A DNA stretch of 64,000 bases from SFWF01 sp045539925 (GTDB lineage Bacteria > Bacillota > Clostridia > Oscillospirales > Acutalibacteraceae): positions 1 to 64,000 of the forward strand of contig JAZQGH010000160.1 of assembly GCA_045539925.1 (NCBI GenBank). The letters are read 5' to 3'. Every line of letters begins with the position of its first letter. Position 1 is the first letter of the stretch. The notes under the pieces were generated by a model. That model ran no database searches. It saw only the letters and a program-made list of their open reading frames with translations, and had not been told where the DNA came from. Made by a program: the position numbers and the translations under genes. This document shows positions 1 through 7,264 of the stretch, in pieces.

Positions 1-59
1 AAATGTTTTTTCACGTATTTAATTTTTTCTTCCGCTGTATATTGTCTGTTCTTTCGCAT
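1..59 (-). CDS. start of a probable IS3-type transposase HTH subunit (partial)
   Basis: Only the first 19 codons lie in the window. They read MRKNRQYTAEEKIKYVKKH, which resembles the opening helix of the helix-turn-helix OrfA protein of IS3/IS150-type elements. A GGAGG ribosome site (minus strand, 67-71) sits 7 nt before the ATG at 59, which supports a real start. The rest of the gene is beyond the left edge, so family, integrity and the second transposase frame cannot be judged. Another small HTH protein would look the same at this length. Confidence 0.45.
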   Translation of the reverse strand, partial: MRKNRQYTAEEKIKYVKKH

Positions 60-97
60 TTCTTTTCCTCCTTTTTTTATATTTTAACACATAAAGA

Positions 98-127
98 AAA
101 AGTAGACACTTTTTTGTGTCTACTTTT
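98..127 (-). terminator. intrinsic terminator after the pseudouridine synthase gene
   Basis: Perfect 12-bp inverted repeat AAAAGTAGACAC / GTGTCTACTTTT (98-109 and 116-127) with a 6-nt loop, 30 nt past the stop codon at 158. On the minus strand the stem runs into TTTTTC. The downstream arm reads TGTCTACTTTTTC, so it could also form the end of the insertion element that begins beyond it. Confidence 0.7.
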
Positions 128-157
128 ATCTTACACCTGCAATCTCTGGCTCTTTTT

Positions 158-781
158 TTATAGCAATTTTTCGGGTATTTTTTCAAATATCATTTTTTCT
201 CCTGACACAGGATGACTGAATGATAATAAAGTACTGAACAGAGCAATACCGTCCTGACTTTTCCTGCCTCCATACTTACGGTCGCCAACAATCGGCATTT
301 TACGGGAGGCAAATTGAACGCGAATCTGGTGTGTTCTGCCTGTAAACAGCTTTACTCTTACCAGTGTGCAATCGCCTATTCTTTTAATTACTAAGTATTC
401 AAGCTTTGCTTTTTTTACGCCTTTGCGCTCATTCTTGACCACAAAGATTTTATTTTTTGAAGAATCTTTAAAAAGAAGGTCTTCAAAGACCCCTTGTTCT
501 TTAGAGGGTGTTCCATCCACAAGTGCCAAATATTCTTTTACAAAACGGGTATGGTCGGACGCTTCGGCTGAAAGCCTTGCCGCCGCAGTATTTGAAACGG
601 CAAACACAATAACCCCCGAAACCTCTCTGTCGAGGCGATGAATGGGATAAACCTTTTCCAGACCCAGCTCATCTGAAAGCATATCCATCATATTAGGTTT
701 GCCTGAGGCATCTTTTGCCGACAAAACCCCTGCAGGTTTAACGCAAACGACGATATGCTCATCTTTAAAAAGTATCTCCAT
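158..781 (-). CDS. RluA-family rRNA/tRNA pseudouridine synthase
   Basis: Predicted to isomerise specific uridines to pseudouridine in rRNA or tRNA. The family motif HRLDREVSG is at residues 48-56, where Asp51 would be the catalytic aspartate. A second family signature, GRTHQIRVQFA, is near residue 150. At 207 residues it is a short RluA type with no N-terminal S4 domain, so it acts through the catalytic domain alone. The target uridine cannot be read from sequence. The ATG shares one base with the stop codon of the upstream DUF1015 gene (TAATG), so the two are probably co-transcribed and translationally coupled. A strong terminator follows. Confidence 0.88.
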   Translation of the reverse strand: MEILFKDEHIVVCVKPAGVLSAKDASGKPNMMDMLSDELGLEKVYPIHRLDREVSGVIVFAVSNTAAARLSAEASDHTRFVKEYLALVDGTPSKEQGVFEDLLFKDSSKNKIFVVKNERKGVKKAKLEYLVIKRIGDCTLVRVKLFTGRTHQIRVQFASRKMPIVGDRKYGGRKSQDGIALFSTLLSFSHPVSGEKMIFEKIPEKLL

Positions 782-1965
782 TACTTAATTTTTCTTCCTT
801 CGATATAAAAACGCTTATCGTCGGCGTGACCCATTGAAAAGGTCTTTCTGGGCAGAGAACCGTCCTGAATAACTGCGTCAAAAAGTTCGTCCTTCTTCAT
901 ACCGTCAAAAATAAATCCAACCGTATTTTGAGATTTACAAAGCTCTCTGGTAGCTTTGGTGCCGTGAATATAGTCTATTTCGATTTCGGGATGTTCTTTC
1001 AGATAATCGTCAAGATAACCCTGCAAAGTGCCTACGGGAAGTTTTGAAGTTGGCGCGAGACTTAACTCTGTTTCACCGTTTTTGTCCAAAACTGCAAATT
1101 TGTGAGTTTTTTCTCCGCTTACCAGACTGTTTCGCTTTGTGAGGTAAGAAATTATTTCGCCTTTATCAGCACCAAACAAAACGCGGTAAATTGGCTCAAA
1201 CTCAATAGCAGGGTTATGAATATTAACTACCTCAACGAGAGCAAAACGAGCAAGCTCGTCTCCGCTGTTTTTATAGCACTCTTTTGCAGTTGCCAAAGAA
1301 TGATTGCCGTCACCAACTGCGAAAAGCAAACCGTCTTTTATAAGTGAGCCGAGTTTTTCGTTTATACCTTCCTGCTCCTCTGCCTCCAAACGATAACCCT
1401 CAATATGTCCGCCGTTTTGCATAAGGTCAAAATCATAAAGCTTACGGAGATTAGGCTTTTTTGAACTAACTGTTCCTATCACGGTGTCGTCAGGGTCGTC
1501 TATAAATAGCAGGACGTGAGGAAACTCTAAGGGAGCATCCTTACGTATTCTTACTCTGGGAGGAATGCGTTCTGCTACAGTCTGCTCGGTTGCACGTGTG
1601 AGTGCATTTGTACCTGCCTCGTATTCATACTCCGCAAGGTCAATAAGACCCAATATGCCCTGTCTTACGGCACCACCTGTTATTTCTCTTTCTATGTAGA
1701 CCATACTATCGGAAATCGTCTCAAAAACGCCACTTAAAAGGTATTTATTCATTGTTGTATTGATTTGTTCTATGCGTTTTTCGGTTTCGCCAAGATAAAT
1801 TTCGGGAAGCACAAGACGAAGTGCCGACGGAGACTCCCCTACTGTGTCCTCTACCTCTTGCCAATATTTTTTATCCGAAGTATATTGGTCACAGGCGATA
1901 ACCGACCATTTATCAAAGCCTTTTTTGGGAATTAAAATGTCTGATGGATATAAATAACTTTTCAC
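781..1965 (-). CDS. DUF1015 family protein
   Basis: A 394-residue protein of the DUF1015 family, recognised by its opening VKSYLYPSDILIPKKGFDKW and by a later AVGDGNHSLATAKE segment typical of the family. The biochemical role is not established. The reading frame is open further upstream to 2151, but the GTG at 1965 is chosen because an AAGGAG ribosome site (1973-1978) sits just before it and the family N-terminus begins there. The extra upstream residues look unlike the family. It overlaps the following pseudouridine synthase gene by one base. Confidence 0.85.
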   Translation of the reverse strand: MKSYLYPSDILIPKKGFDKWSVIACDQYTSDKKYWQEVEDTVGESPSALRLVLPEIYLGETEKRIEQINTTMNKYLLSGVFETISDSMVYIEREITGGAVRQGILGLIDLAEYEYEAGTNALTRATEQTVAERIPPRVRIRKDAPLEFPHVLLFIDDPDDTVIGTVSSKKPNLRKLYDFDLMQNGGHIEGYRLEAEEQEGINEKLGSLIKDGLLFAVGDGNHSLATAKECYKNSGDELARFALVEVVNIHNPAIEFEPIYRVLFGADKGEIISYLTKRNSLVSGEKTHKFAVLDKNGETELSLAPTSKLPVGTLQGYLDDYLKEHPEIEIDYIHGTKATRELCKSQNTVGFIFDGMKKDELFDAVIQDGSLPRKTFSMGHADDKRFYIEGRKIK

Positions 1966-2015
1966 AATACCACTCCTTAGCATATATAATAATATATTTA
2001 TGCAGATAAGGCAAG

Positions 2016-2051
2016 TAAAAAAGCAGTGCGGTGCTTTTTTCAGCACCGCAC
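2016..2051 (-). terminator. intrinsic terminator of the feo operon
   Basis: A 9-bp perfect stem GTGCGGTGC / GCACCGCAC (2026-2034 and 2043-2051) with an 8-nt loop. On the minus strand it is followed by TGCTTTTTT. It lies about 20 nt past the stop codon of the small Cys-rich gene. Confidence 0.85.
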
Positions 2052-2071
2052 AAACACATAAATATTTAGTA

Positions 2072-2242
2072 TTATTTTTCATCGCAACCGCAGTTACATC
2101 CAACATTGCTTTTTGCCGATGCGCACTCCTTAGAATGAGGACATCCAACACATTTTACACCGTTTTTCTTGGCTTTTATAATATAGCCGACAGCGAGTGC
2201 TAAAATCAGAACTACGATTAAAAGAATGATTATATTCTCCAT
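2072..2242 (-). CDS. FeoB-associated Cys-rich small membrane protein
   Basis: A 56-residue protein encoded 3 nt after the feoB stop codon. It has an N-terminal membrane helix (about residues 3-22, nearly all Ile, Leu, Val and Ala), a short basic stretch (KAKK), then seven cysteines in a tail of 26 residues: C31, C34, C40, C49, C51, C53 and an adjacent pattern VKCVGCPHSKEC then GCNCGCDEK. This layout matches the FeoB-associated Cys-rich membrane protein family (PF12669-type). The role is inferred to be in ferrous-iron handling at the inner face of the membrane, by operon position and metal-binding cysteines. The start is the ATG at 2242, and a terminator follows the gene. Confidence 0.85.
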   Translation of the reverse strand: MENIIILLIVVLILALAVGYIIKAKKNGVKCVGCPHSKECASAKSNVGCNCGCDEK

Positions 2243-2245
2243 AAC

Positions 2246-4270
2246 TTATACCGTTTTGAGAGCATGTTCTGCCTTGAATTTTTTCTCATTTCTTATGATA
2301 ATGCCAATCACTACTGCTACCATAACAAGTACAGCAGTAAGTCCGTAAATAAAACCTGTGCCGAAAGCTCCTGTTGTTATAATTGTTCCTATCTGATAAA
2401 CAAGGAAGCCTACCGTATAACCAACGCAAAGCTGTAAACCAATGCCTCCCCATAGCCATTTCGCACTCTTCATTTCGCTGTTCATAGCACCGATTGCGGC
2501 AAAACAAGGAGGTGTAAAGAGATTGAACATAAGATATGCAAGAGCTGCTACCTTTGTTATTGCGAATGCTGCTGCAACATCGGCACCTGCACCCTCCATA
2601 AGGGCCAGTTTTTCAGTATCAATAAGATTTTCGAGACCTACAAAGCAGACTGCAAGGGTGCCGACAACATTTTCTTTAGCAATAAAGCCTGTAATTGCGG
2701 CGGCTGCAAGCTGCCATGAAAGGACTCCCACAACGGGAACAATAAGATATGCGATAGGCGTAGCGACAGCCGCAAGGATAGAAGCGTCAGCCGATTCAGC
2801 CTCTGTAAGCGACCAAGTGAAGGTCTGCATTATCTGTACCACAGCATTGCAGACAAGGATTACAGTTCCCGCTTTCACAATATATGACCATCCGCGGGAG
2901 CACATCGATTTAACCGCTCTCCAAAGGCTGGGAGCTTTATATTCTGGAAGCTCAATAATAAAGTATGATTTTCTGTGCTTGTAGCCTGTAATCTTGTTGA
3001 TGAGCAGTGCGCAAAGGAAGATTATAACAATACCTGCAAAATACATAAGAGGACCGACCCACTGAGCATCACCGAAAAATGCACCTGCAAAGAGTGCAAT
3101 TACAGGAAGCTTGGCTCCGCAGGGCATAAAGGGGGTAAGCATTGCGGCAGCTCTGCGTTCACGCTCATTTCTGATTGTACGACACGCCATAACTCCAGGA
3201 ATCGCACAACCTGTACCAATAACAAACGGGATTACCGATTTACCCGATAGTCCTACTTTTTTAAATATCGGATCAAGCACTACCGACGCACGCGCCATAT
3301 ATCCACAGTCTTCAAGAAGAGCTATAAGGAAATACATTACCATAACAAGAGGCAGGAAGCCTACAACTGCTATAACTCCGCCGATGATACCATCCACGAG
3401 AAGAGACTGAAGAATGGGGGCTGCCGATGTCACCAGACCTGCAATCCACTCCTGAAACACCTTGAGCAGCGTTACAAGGCCTGGAATAACAAGACCGTTC
3501 TCAAATTCATACCCTTCTGCAATCCAGTTGCCCAGTGTAGTCTGTGATATGTAGAACACCAGAAACATAACAACAGCAAAAATCGGAATACCGAGCCATT
3601 TATTGGTTAAAACAGCATCAATTTTATCCTGAGAATTTCTATCCTTAGTGAGCACCTTGCGGGTCTCAACCTCAGAAACAACGCCGTTTACAAAATCAAA
3701 ACGCTTTTTATCTGCTGCAATAACAGCCTCCTTGCTGGTAAGGTCGACATTGCTCTGAATATACGGAGCAGTTTGCTTTTTACCGATGCACTCCAAAGCA
3801 GTTTTAACAAGCTCCTTAAGTCCGCTATTGTGGGTAGAAATAGTTTTAAGCACAGGACATCCAAGTTTTAACGACAGTGCGACCTCATCAATTTTAGTGT
3901 CTTTCTTTTCATTGACGTCGCTTTTATTAAGTGCAACAACAACGGGAATGCCAAGCTCTAAAAGCTGGGTTGTGAAGAATAGACTGCGGCTGAGGTTAGT
4001 CGCATCGACTATATTGATTACAACATCAGGATTTTCGTTTTTTACGTAGTCACTCGTTATGCTCTCTTCCGAAGTAAAAGGAGACATAGAATAGGCTCCA
4101 GGAAGGTCGACTACAGTAATATCCCCGTCATAAAAGCTCTTTTTTATTAAACTTTCTTTTTTCTCAACCGTAACACCTGCCCAGTTACCTACTTTCTCAT
4201 TTCGGCCTGTTAGCGCATTATACATAGTAGTCTTACCGCTATTTGGGTTTCCTGCTAATGCAATTTTCAT
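2246..4270 (-). CDS. feoB: ferrous iron transporter FeoB
   Basis: GTP-dependent Fe(II) uptake permease of the cytoplasmic membrane, 674 residues. The N-terminal GTPase domain shows G1 GNPNSGKT (7-14), G3 DLPG (55-58) and G4 NKSD (115-118). After a linker come the membrane helices, with the two Gate-type regions typical of FeoB (GTGCAIPGVMACRT and, later, the FNLFTPPCFAAIGA segment with its conserved Cys). The length is normal for a Firmicute FeoB. The upstream GGAGG at about 4277 fits the ATG at 4270. It lies between feoA and the Cys-rich protein, and a copy of the inverted-repeat operator lies 18 nt upstream of the ATG. Confidence 0.96.
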   Translation of the reverse strand: MKIALAGNPNSGKTTMYNALTGRNEKVGNWAGVTVEKKESLIKKSFYDGDITVVDLPGAYSMSPFTSEESITSDYVKNENPDVVINIVDATNLSRSLFFTTQLLELGIPVVVALNKSDVNEKKDTKIDEVALSLKLGCPVLKTISTHNSGLKELVKTALECIGKKQTAPYIQSNVDLTSKEAVIAADKKRFDFVNGVVSEVETRKVLTKDRNSQDKIDAVLTNKWLGIPIFAVVMFLVFYISQTTLGNWIAEGYEFENGLVIPGLVTLLKVFQEWIAGLVTSAAPILQSLLVDGIIGGVIAVVGFLPLVMVMYFLIALLEDCGYMARASVVLDPIFKKVGLSGKSVIPFVIGTGCAIPGVMACRTIRNERERRAAAMLTPFMPCGAKLPVIALFAGAFFGDAQWVGPLMYFAGIVIIFLCALLINKITGYKHRKSYFIIELPEYKAPSLWRAVKSMCSRGWSYIVKAGTVILVCNAVVQIMQTFTWSLTEAESADASILAAVATPIAYLIVPVVGVLSWQLAAAAITGFIAKENVVGTLAVCFVGLENLIDTEKLALMEGAGADVAAAFAITKVAALAYLMFNLFTPPCFAAIGAMNSEMKSAKWLWGGIGLQLCVGYTVGFLVYQIGTIITTGAFGTGFIYGLTAVLVMVAVVIGIIIRNEKKFKAEHALKTV

Positions 4271-4288
4271 TTTATTCCTCCTGCTTTA

Positions 4289-4304
4289 GTTAGCCAGTGC
4301 TAAC
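4289..4304. promoter_or_regulatory. second DtxR-type operator, between feoA and feoB
   Basis: GTTAGC-N4-GCTAAC, the same two 6-nt arms and 4-nt spacing as the operator upstream of feoA at 4585-4600. It lies just upstream of the feoB ribosome site. I see no good promoter immediately before it, so it may act as a roadblock or a second binding site. The binding protein is inferred to be the divergent DtxR-type regulator. Confidence 0.65.
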
Positions 4305-4312
4305 CGCATTTT

Positions 4313-4340
4313 AAAAAAGCAAGTGGAGATATATCCCCAC
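4313..4340 (-). terminator. terminator-like hairpin between feoA and feoB
   Basis: On the minus-strand transcript GTGGGGA-TATA-TCTCCAC (4323-4340) pairs fully (one G-U) and is followed by TTGCTTTTTT (to 4313). The plus-strand RNA would carry an A-C mismatch in the same stem, so the structure favours the feo transcript. It sits 5 nt past the feoA stop and may reduce readthrough into feoB. Confidence 0.5.
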
Positions 4341-4345
4341 AACAA

Positions 4346-4558
4346 TTAAACTATTATAGCCTCTGCGAGCTGTTTATCAATGTTATACCTACCGTCCTTA
4401 ATGGATACCGTGCAACTGCCTTTAAGATGCGAGATGACCGTTATAGGCTGACCCACATAGCAACCAAGCGAAAAAAGAAAAGCATCAAGCTCCTCATCAT
4501 CGCTGAGTATCGCTTTTATTATGTATTCCTCTCCGAGCTTAGCTTTAGTGAGATTCAT
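4346..4558 (-). CDS. feoA: FeoA-type SH3-domain protein
   Basis: A 70-residue protein of the FeoA family, a small SH3-like cytosolic partner of FeoB. Recognised by size, position directly before feoB, and the FeoA-like pattern with DEELDAFLFSLGCYVGQPITV followed by a short beta-rich end. The ATG at 4558 is chosen because GGAGG (4565-4569) precedes it. An in-frame TTG at 4570 overlaps that site and is rejected. It is the first gene of the iron operon, directly under a consensus promoter and operator. Confidence 0.9.
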   Translation of the reverse strand: MNLTKAKLGEEYIIKAILSDDEELDAFLFSLGCYVGQPITVISHLKGSCTVSIKDGRYNIDKQLAEAIIV

Positions 4559-4584
4559 ACTATCCTCCAAGAATTCAGTAATCG

Positions 4585-4600
4585 GTTAGCCTTTGCTAAC
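4585..4600. promoter_or_regulatory. DtxR-type operator at the feo start site
   Basis: Inverted repeat GTTAGC-CTTT-GCTAAC, starting 7 nt downstream of the feo -10 element, so a bound repressor would cover the transcription start. The same arms recur at 4289-4304. The half-site GTTAG/CTAAC is the one seen in DtxR/IdeR iron boxes, although the spacing here is wider than the classical 19-bp box. Confidence 0.75.
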
Positions 4601-4607
4601 TATCGGT

Positions 4608-4636
4608 ATTATACTCCCCTATCCATTATTTGTCAA
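4608..4636 (-). promoter_or_regulatory. sigma-A promoter of the feo operon
   Basis: Exact consensus on the minus strand: -35 TTGACA (4631-4636), 17-nt spacer, -10 TATAAT (4608-4613). The operator lies immediately downstream. A promoter this strong would need a repressor, which fits iron-dependent control. Confidence 0.85.
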
Positions 4637-4661
4637 CACTTTTTTAGGAATAAAATTAAAG

Positions 4662-4689
4662 TTGAAAAATTTATATAATATGATATAAT
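4662..4689 (+). promoter_or_regulatory. promoter of the DtxR-type regulator gene
   Basis: -35 TTGAAA (4662-4667), 16-nt spacer, -10 TATAAT (4684-4689), followed by TTGGAG (4706-4711) before the ATG at 4719. It diverges from the feo promoter and no copy of the GTTAGC operator overlaps it. Confidence 0.7.
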
Positions 4690-4718
4690 AAAATCAGTAA
4701 TTTGATTGGAGTTTTTGA

Positions 4719-5075
4719 ATGAATTTACAAGAATCAGGCGAGATGTACCTGGAAACAATACTTATTCTTTCTAAAAAGATGGCTAATGTAAGAGCAATTG
4801 ACGTTGGCGAATATATGGGATATTCTAAGCCGAGCGTCAGCCGAGCATTAGGACTTTTAAAAGAAGGTGGATATGTTTCCACCGATAAAGACGGATTTTT
4901 AAGTCTCACTGAATTTGGACTTGAAACAGCAGAAAAAATACTTTCCCGTCACAAAATAATTACGGAGTTTCTCGTAAAACTGGGTGTGTCTGAAGAAACC
5001 GCTTCAAACGATGCCTGTAAGATAGAGCATGTTATTTCTGATGAATCTTTAGAGGCAATCAAGAAAAGTATATAA
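4719..5075 (+). CDS. iron-type DtxR-family metalloregulator, short form
   Basis: Predicted metal-dependent repressor of the divergent feo operon. It has an N-terminal winged helix (YSKPSVSRALGLLKEGGYV near residues 35-53) and the family dimerisation helices. Primary metal-site residues can be placed by comparison with DtxR and MntR: Met9, Glu12, His78, Cys100, Glu103 and His104. Met and Cys at positions 9 and 100 match the iron-sensing DtxR/IdeR site. Manganese-sensing MntR has Asp and Glu there. At 118 residues it lacks the C-terminal SH3 domain of full-length DtxR, as MntR does. The iron specificity is an inference from these ligands and from the feo neighbour. Confidence 0.88.
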   Translation: MNLQESGEMYLETILILSKKMANVRAIDVGEYMGYSKPSVSRALGLLKEGGYVSTDKDGFLSLTEFGLETAEKILSRHKIITEFLVKLGVSEETASNDACKIEHVISDESLEAIKKSI

Positions 5076-5149
5076 TATTTGTTTTCGGTGGAATATTGGT
5101 GTTTTCCAGCGCTTAAACTCAAATATTCATACTCGATTTTTAATAAACA

Positions 5150-5180
5150 AACGGATATGTACCTCTGGTGCATATCCGTT
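5150..5180. terminator. hairpin between convergent regulator and argF genes
   Basis: Arms AACGGATATG / CATATCCGTT (5150-5159 and 5171-5180), flanked by AATAAAC and ATTTATTTAG. The plus-strand side has the better T-rich tail. It could stop both transcripts. Confidence 0.6.
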
Positions 5181-5186
5181 ATTTAT

Positions 5187-6098
5187 TTAGTTATTACCCA
5201 TAAGTTTTACGAGAACTGCTTTTTGTGCATGAAGGCGGTTTTCTGCTTCAGCAAAAATTTCTTCTGCGTGTTCCTCGAACATCATTGCGGTTATCTCTTC
5301 TTCGCGGTGGGCGGGCAAACAGTGCTGAACCATTGCACCCTCTGCGGCAACCGCCATAACCTCGTCGTTTATCTGATAACCCTTGAACACCTTTTCACGC
5401 TCTGCCTTTTCGTCCTCCTGACCCATAGATGCCCATACATCTGTATAAAGAACGTCGGCATCCTTAGCGGCAGCAAGAATATCGTCGGTACAGGTGAAGT
5501 CGCCGTTCTCCTGCGCCCATTTCATAATGTCGGCGTCAGGCTGATAGTTTTCGGGACAGGCAACAGCCACCTTCATACCCATTTTAATTCCGCCCACAAT
5601 TAGACTGTTTGCCATATTATTTCCGTCACCGATATAGCACATCTTTTTGCCCTGAAAATTGCCCTTAAACTCGCGGAAGGTCATAAGGTCGGCAAGTACC
5701 TGACAGGGATGGCAGTAGTCGGTAAGTCCGTTTATAATGGGAATGGAGCCGTATTCAGCAAGAGCTTCAACCTCCGCCTGCTCGAAGGTTCTAATCATAA
5801 TTCCGTCAAGATAGCCCGAAAGTACGCGGGCAGTGTCTTCTACAGGCTCACCTCTGCCAATCTGCAGGTCGCGGGACGAAAGAAATAACGCGGAGCCTCC
5901 AAGGTCATACATACCAACTTCAAAAGAAACACGGGTACGGGTAGAGGATTTTTGGAAAATCATTCCGAGGGTTTTACCCTTTAAAAGATGATGCTCTATA
6001 CCGTGCTTTTTCTCATATTTTAACTGATCGGCAAGGTTTAAAATTTCGGTAATTTCCTTTTCGGAAAGATCCATAAGTTTAAGCAGATGTTTTGCCAT
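5187..6098 (-). CDS. argF: ornithine carbamoyltransferase
   Basis: Makes citrulline from ornithine and carbamoyl phosphate in the cytosol. The carbamoyl-phosphate motif SSTRTR is at 51-56, HPCQ at 130-133, and the ornithine-side HCLPAH at 259-264. The 303-residue length is normal. The ATG at 6098 shares one base with the argD stop (TAATG), and the AAGGAG site inside the end of argD fits it. An upstream in-frame start at 6110 lies inside argD and lacks a ribosome site. It is the last gene of the arg operon. Confidence 0.96.
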   Translation of the reverse strand: MAKHLLKLMDLSEKEITEILNLADQLKYEKKHGIEHHLLKGKTLGMIFQKSSTRTRVSFEVGMYDLGGSALFLSSRDLQIGRGEPVEDTARVLSGYLDGIMIRTFEQAEVEALAEYGSIPIINGLTDYCHPCQVLADLMTFREFKGNFQGKKMCYIGDGNNMANSLIVGGIKMGMKVAVACPENYQPDADIMKWAQENGDFTCTDDILAAAKDADVLYTDVWASMGQEDEKAEREKVFKGYQINDEVMAVAAEGAMVQHCLPAHREEEITAMMFEEHAEEIFAEAENRLHAQKAVLVKLMGNN

Positions 6099-7258
6099 TA
6101 TTTTACACACTCCTTAATAGTATCTACTGCCCTTTTAAGCAATTCATCGGGAATATTCAGGGGGGGTAGCAGTCGCACTTTGGTTTTTGCCGTAAGCACA
6201 AGAACACCATTTTCGCGACATTTTGCAACAACCTCTTTTGCGTCTTTTTCGGTTTCAAGACCTATCATAAGACCCATTCCGCTGACCGATTTTATTCCCT
6301 CGGCATTTGAAAGTTCCTTAAATATGTATTGGCTTTTTGCCTTTACACCTGATAGAAGCTCGTCATCAATTCTCGAAAGGATGCTGTACGCTCCTGCACA
6401 GGCTATGGGATTTCCTCCAAAGGTTGAGCCGTGAGAGCCAGGGGTAAGGGTGTTTTCCACCTTTTCGCCAAGCATTGTTGCGCCTATAGGGAGACCTCCG
6501 CCAAGTCCTTTTGCGGTTGAGACAATATCGGGCATAATGCCGAACTGCTGAAAAGCATAAAGACTGCCTGTTCTGCCATTTCCGGTCTGCACCTCGTCGC
6601 AGATAAGAAGAATGTCATTTTGCTGACAAAAGTCGTACACTTCTTTTACAAAACCGTCTTCCAGTTTCATAACTCCGCCCTCACCCTGAACAGGCTCCAT
6701 CATAACTGCGCAACAATTATGCTCTTTTAGGAGGGTTATGACCTCGTTAGTATTATTTGCCTCGGCATAAACAAAGCCCTGTGTGAAAGGACCGAATTCG
6801 GTATGAAAACTGTCCTGACCCGTAGCGGCAAGGGTGGTTATCGTTCTGCCATGAAAACTGTTTTTAAGAGTAACTATGGTACTTCTTCCCTCACCGTACT
6901 TTAAGAAACTGTAACGGCGCGCGGTTTTAATTGCGCATTCGTTTGCCTCAGCACCCGAATTAGAGAAGAAAACCTTTTTCATACCTGTTTTATTGCATAA
7001 AAGCTCGGCAAGTTTTGCGCAAGGCTCTGTATAAAAGAGGTTTGATGTGTGCTGCAGCGCATTCATCTGCTTCGTAACTGCAGATATCCAGTCGCTATCG
7101 GCATAACCAAAGGTGTTTACGGCAATTCCCGTGCCCATATCAATATACTCTTTACCATCCGTTCCGTAAACAAGAGCACCTTTACCGTGGTCAAGCTCTA
7201 AGGGAAACCGACCGTAGGTTGCAGCAACATAGGTGTTATCAAGGGTTGTAATACTCAT
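6098..7258 (-). CDS. argD: acetylornithine aminotransferase
   Basis: PLP-dependent class III aminotransferase that converts N-acetylglutamate semialdehyde to N-acetylornithine. The PLP lysine is Lys240 in STAKGLGGGLP, with DEVQTG at 211-216 and SGAEANE at 101-107. The length of 386 residues is typical for ArgD. The gene is 6 nt from argB and overlaps argF by one base. Placement among arg genes favours ArgD over other class III enzymes such as GABA or ornithine aminotransferases. Confidence 0.95.
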   Translation of the reverse strand: MSITTLDNTYVAATYGRFPLELDHGKGALVYGTDGKEYIDMGTGIAVNTFGYADSDWISAVTKQMNALQHTSNLFYTEPCAKLAELLCNKTGMKKVFFSNSGAEANECAIKTARRYSFLKYGEGRSTIVTLKNSFHGRTITTLAATGQDSFHTEFGPFTQGFVYAEANNTNEVITLLKEHNCCAVMMEPVQGEGGVMKLEDGFVKEVYDFCQQNDILLICDEVQTGNGRTGSLYAFQQFGIMPDIVSTAKGLGGGLPIGATMLGEKVENTLTPGSHGSTFGGNPIACAGAYSILSRIDDELLSGVKAKSQYIFKELSNAEGIKSVSGMGLMIGLETEKDAKEVVAKCRENGVLVLTAKTKVRLLPPLNIPDELLKRAVDTIKECVK

Positions 7259-7264
7259 TGAAAA

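Noticed and set aside
1966..2151. N-terminal extension of the DUF1015 protein
   Set aside because: The extension does not resemble the family and overlaps the feo terminator. GTG at 1965 has an exact AAGGAG site.
2442..2984. 180-codon plus-strand frame opposite feoB
   Set aside because: Antisense to a clear FeoB, with no domain or start signal.
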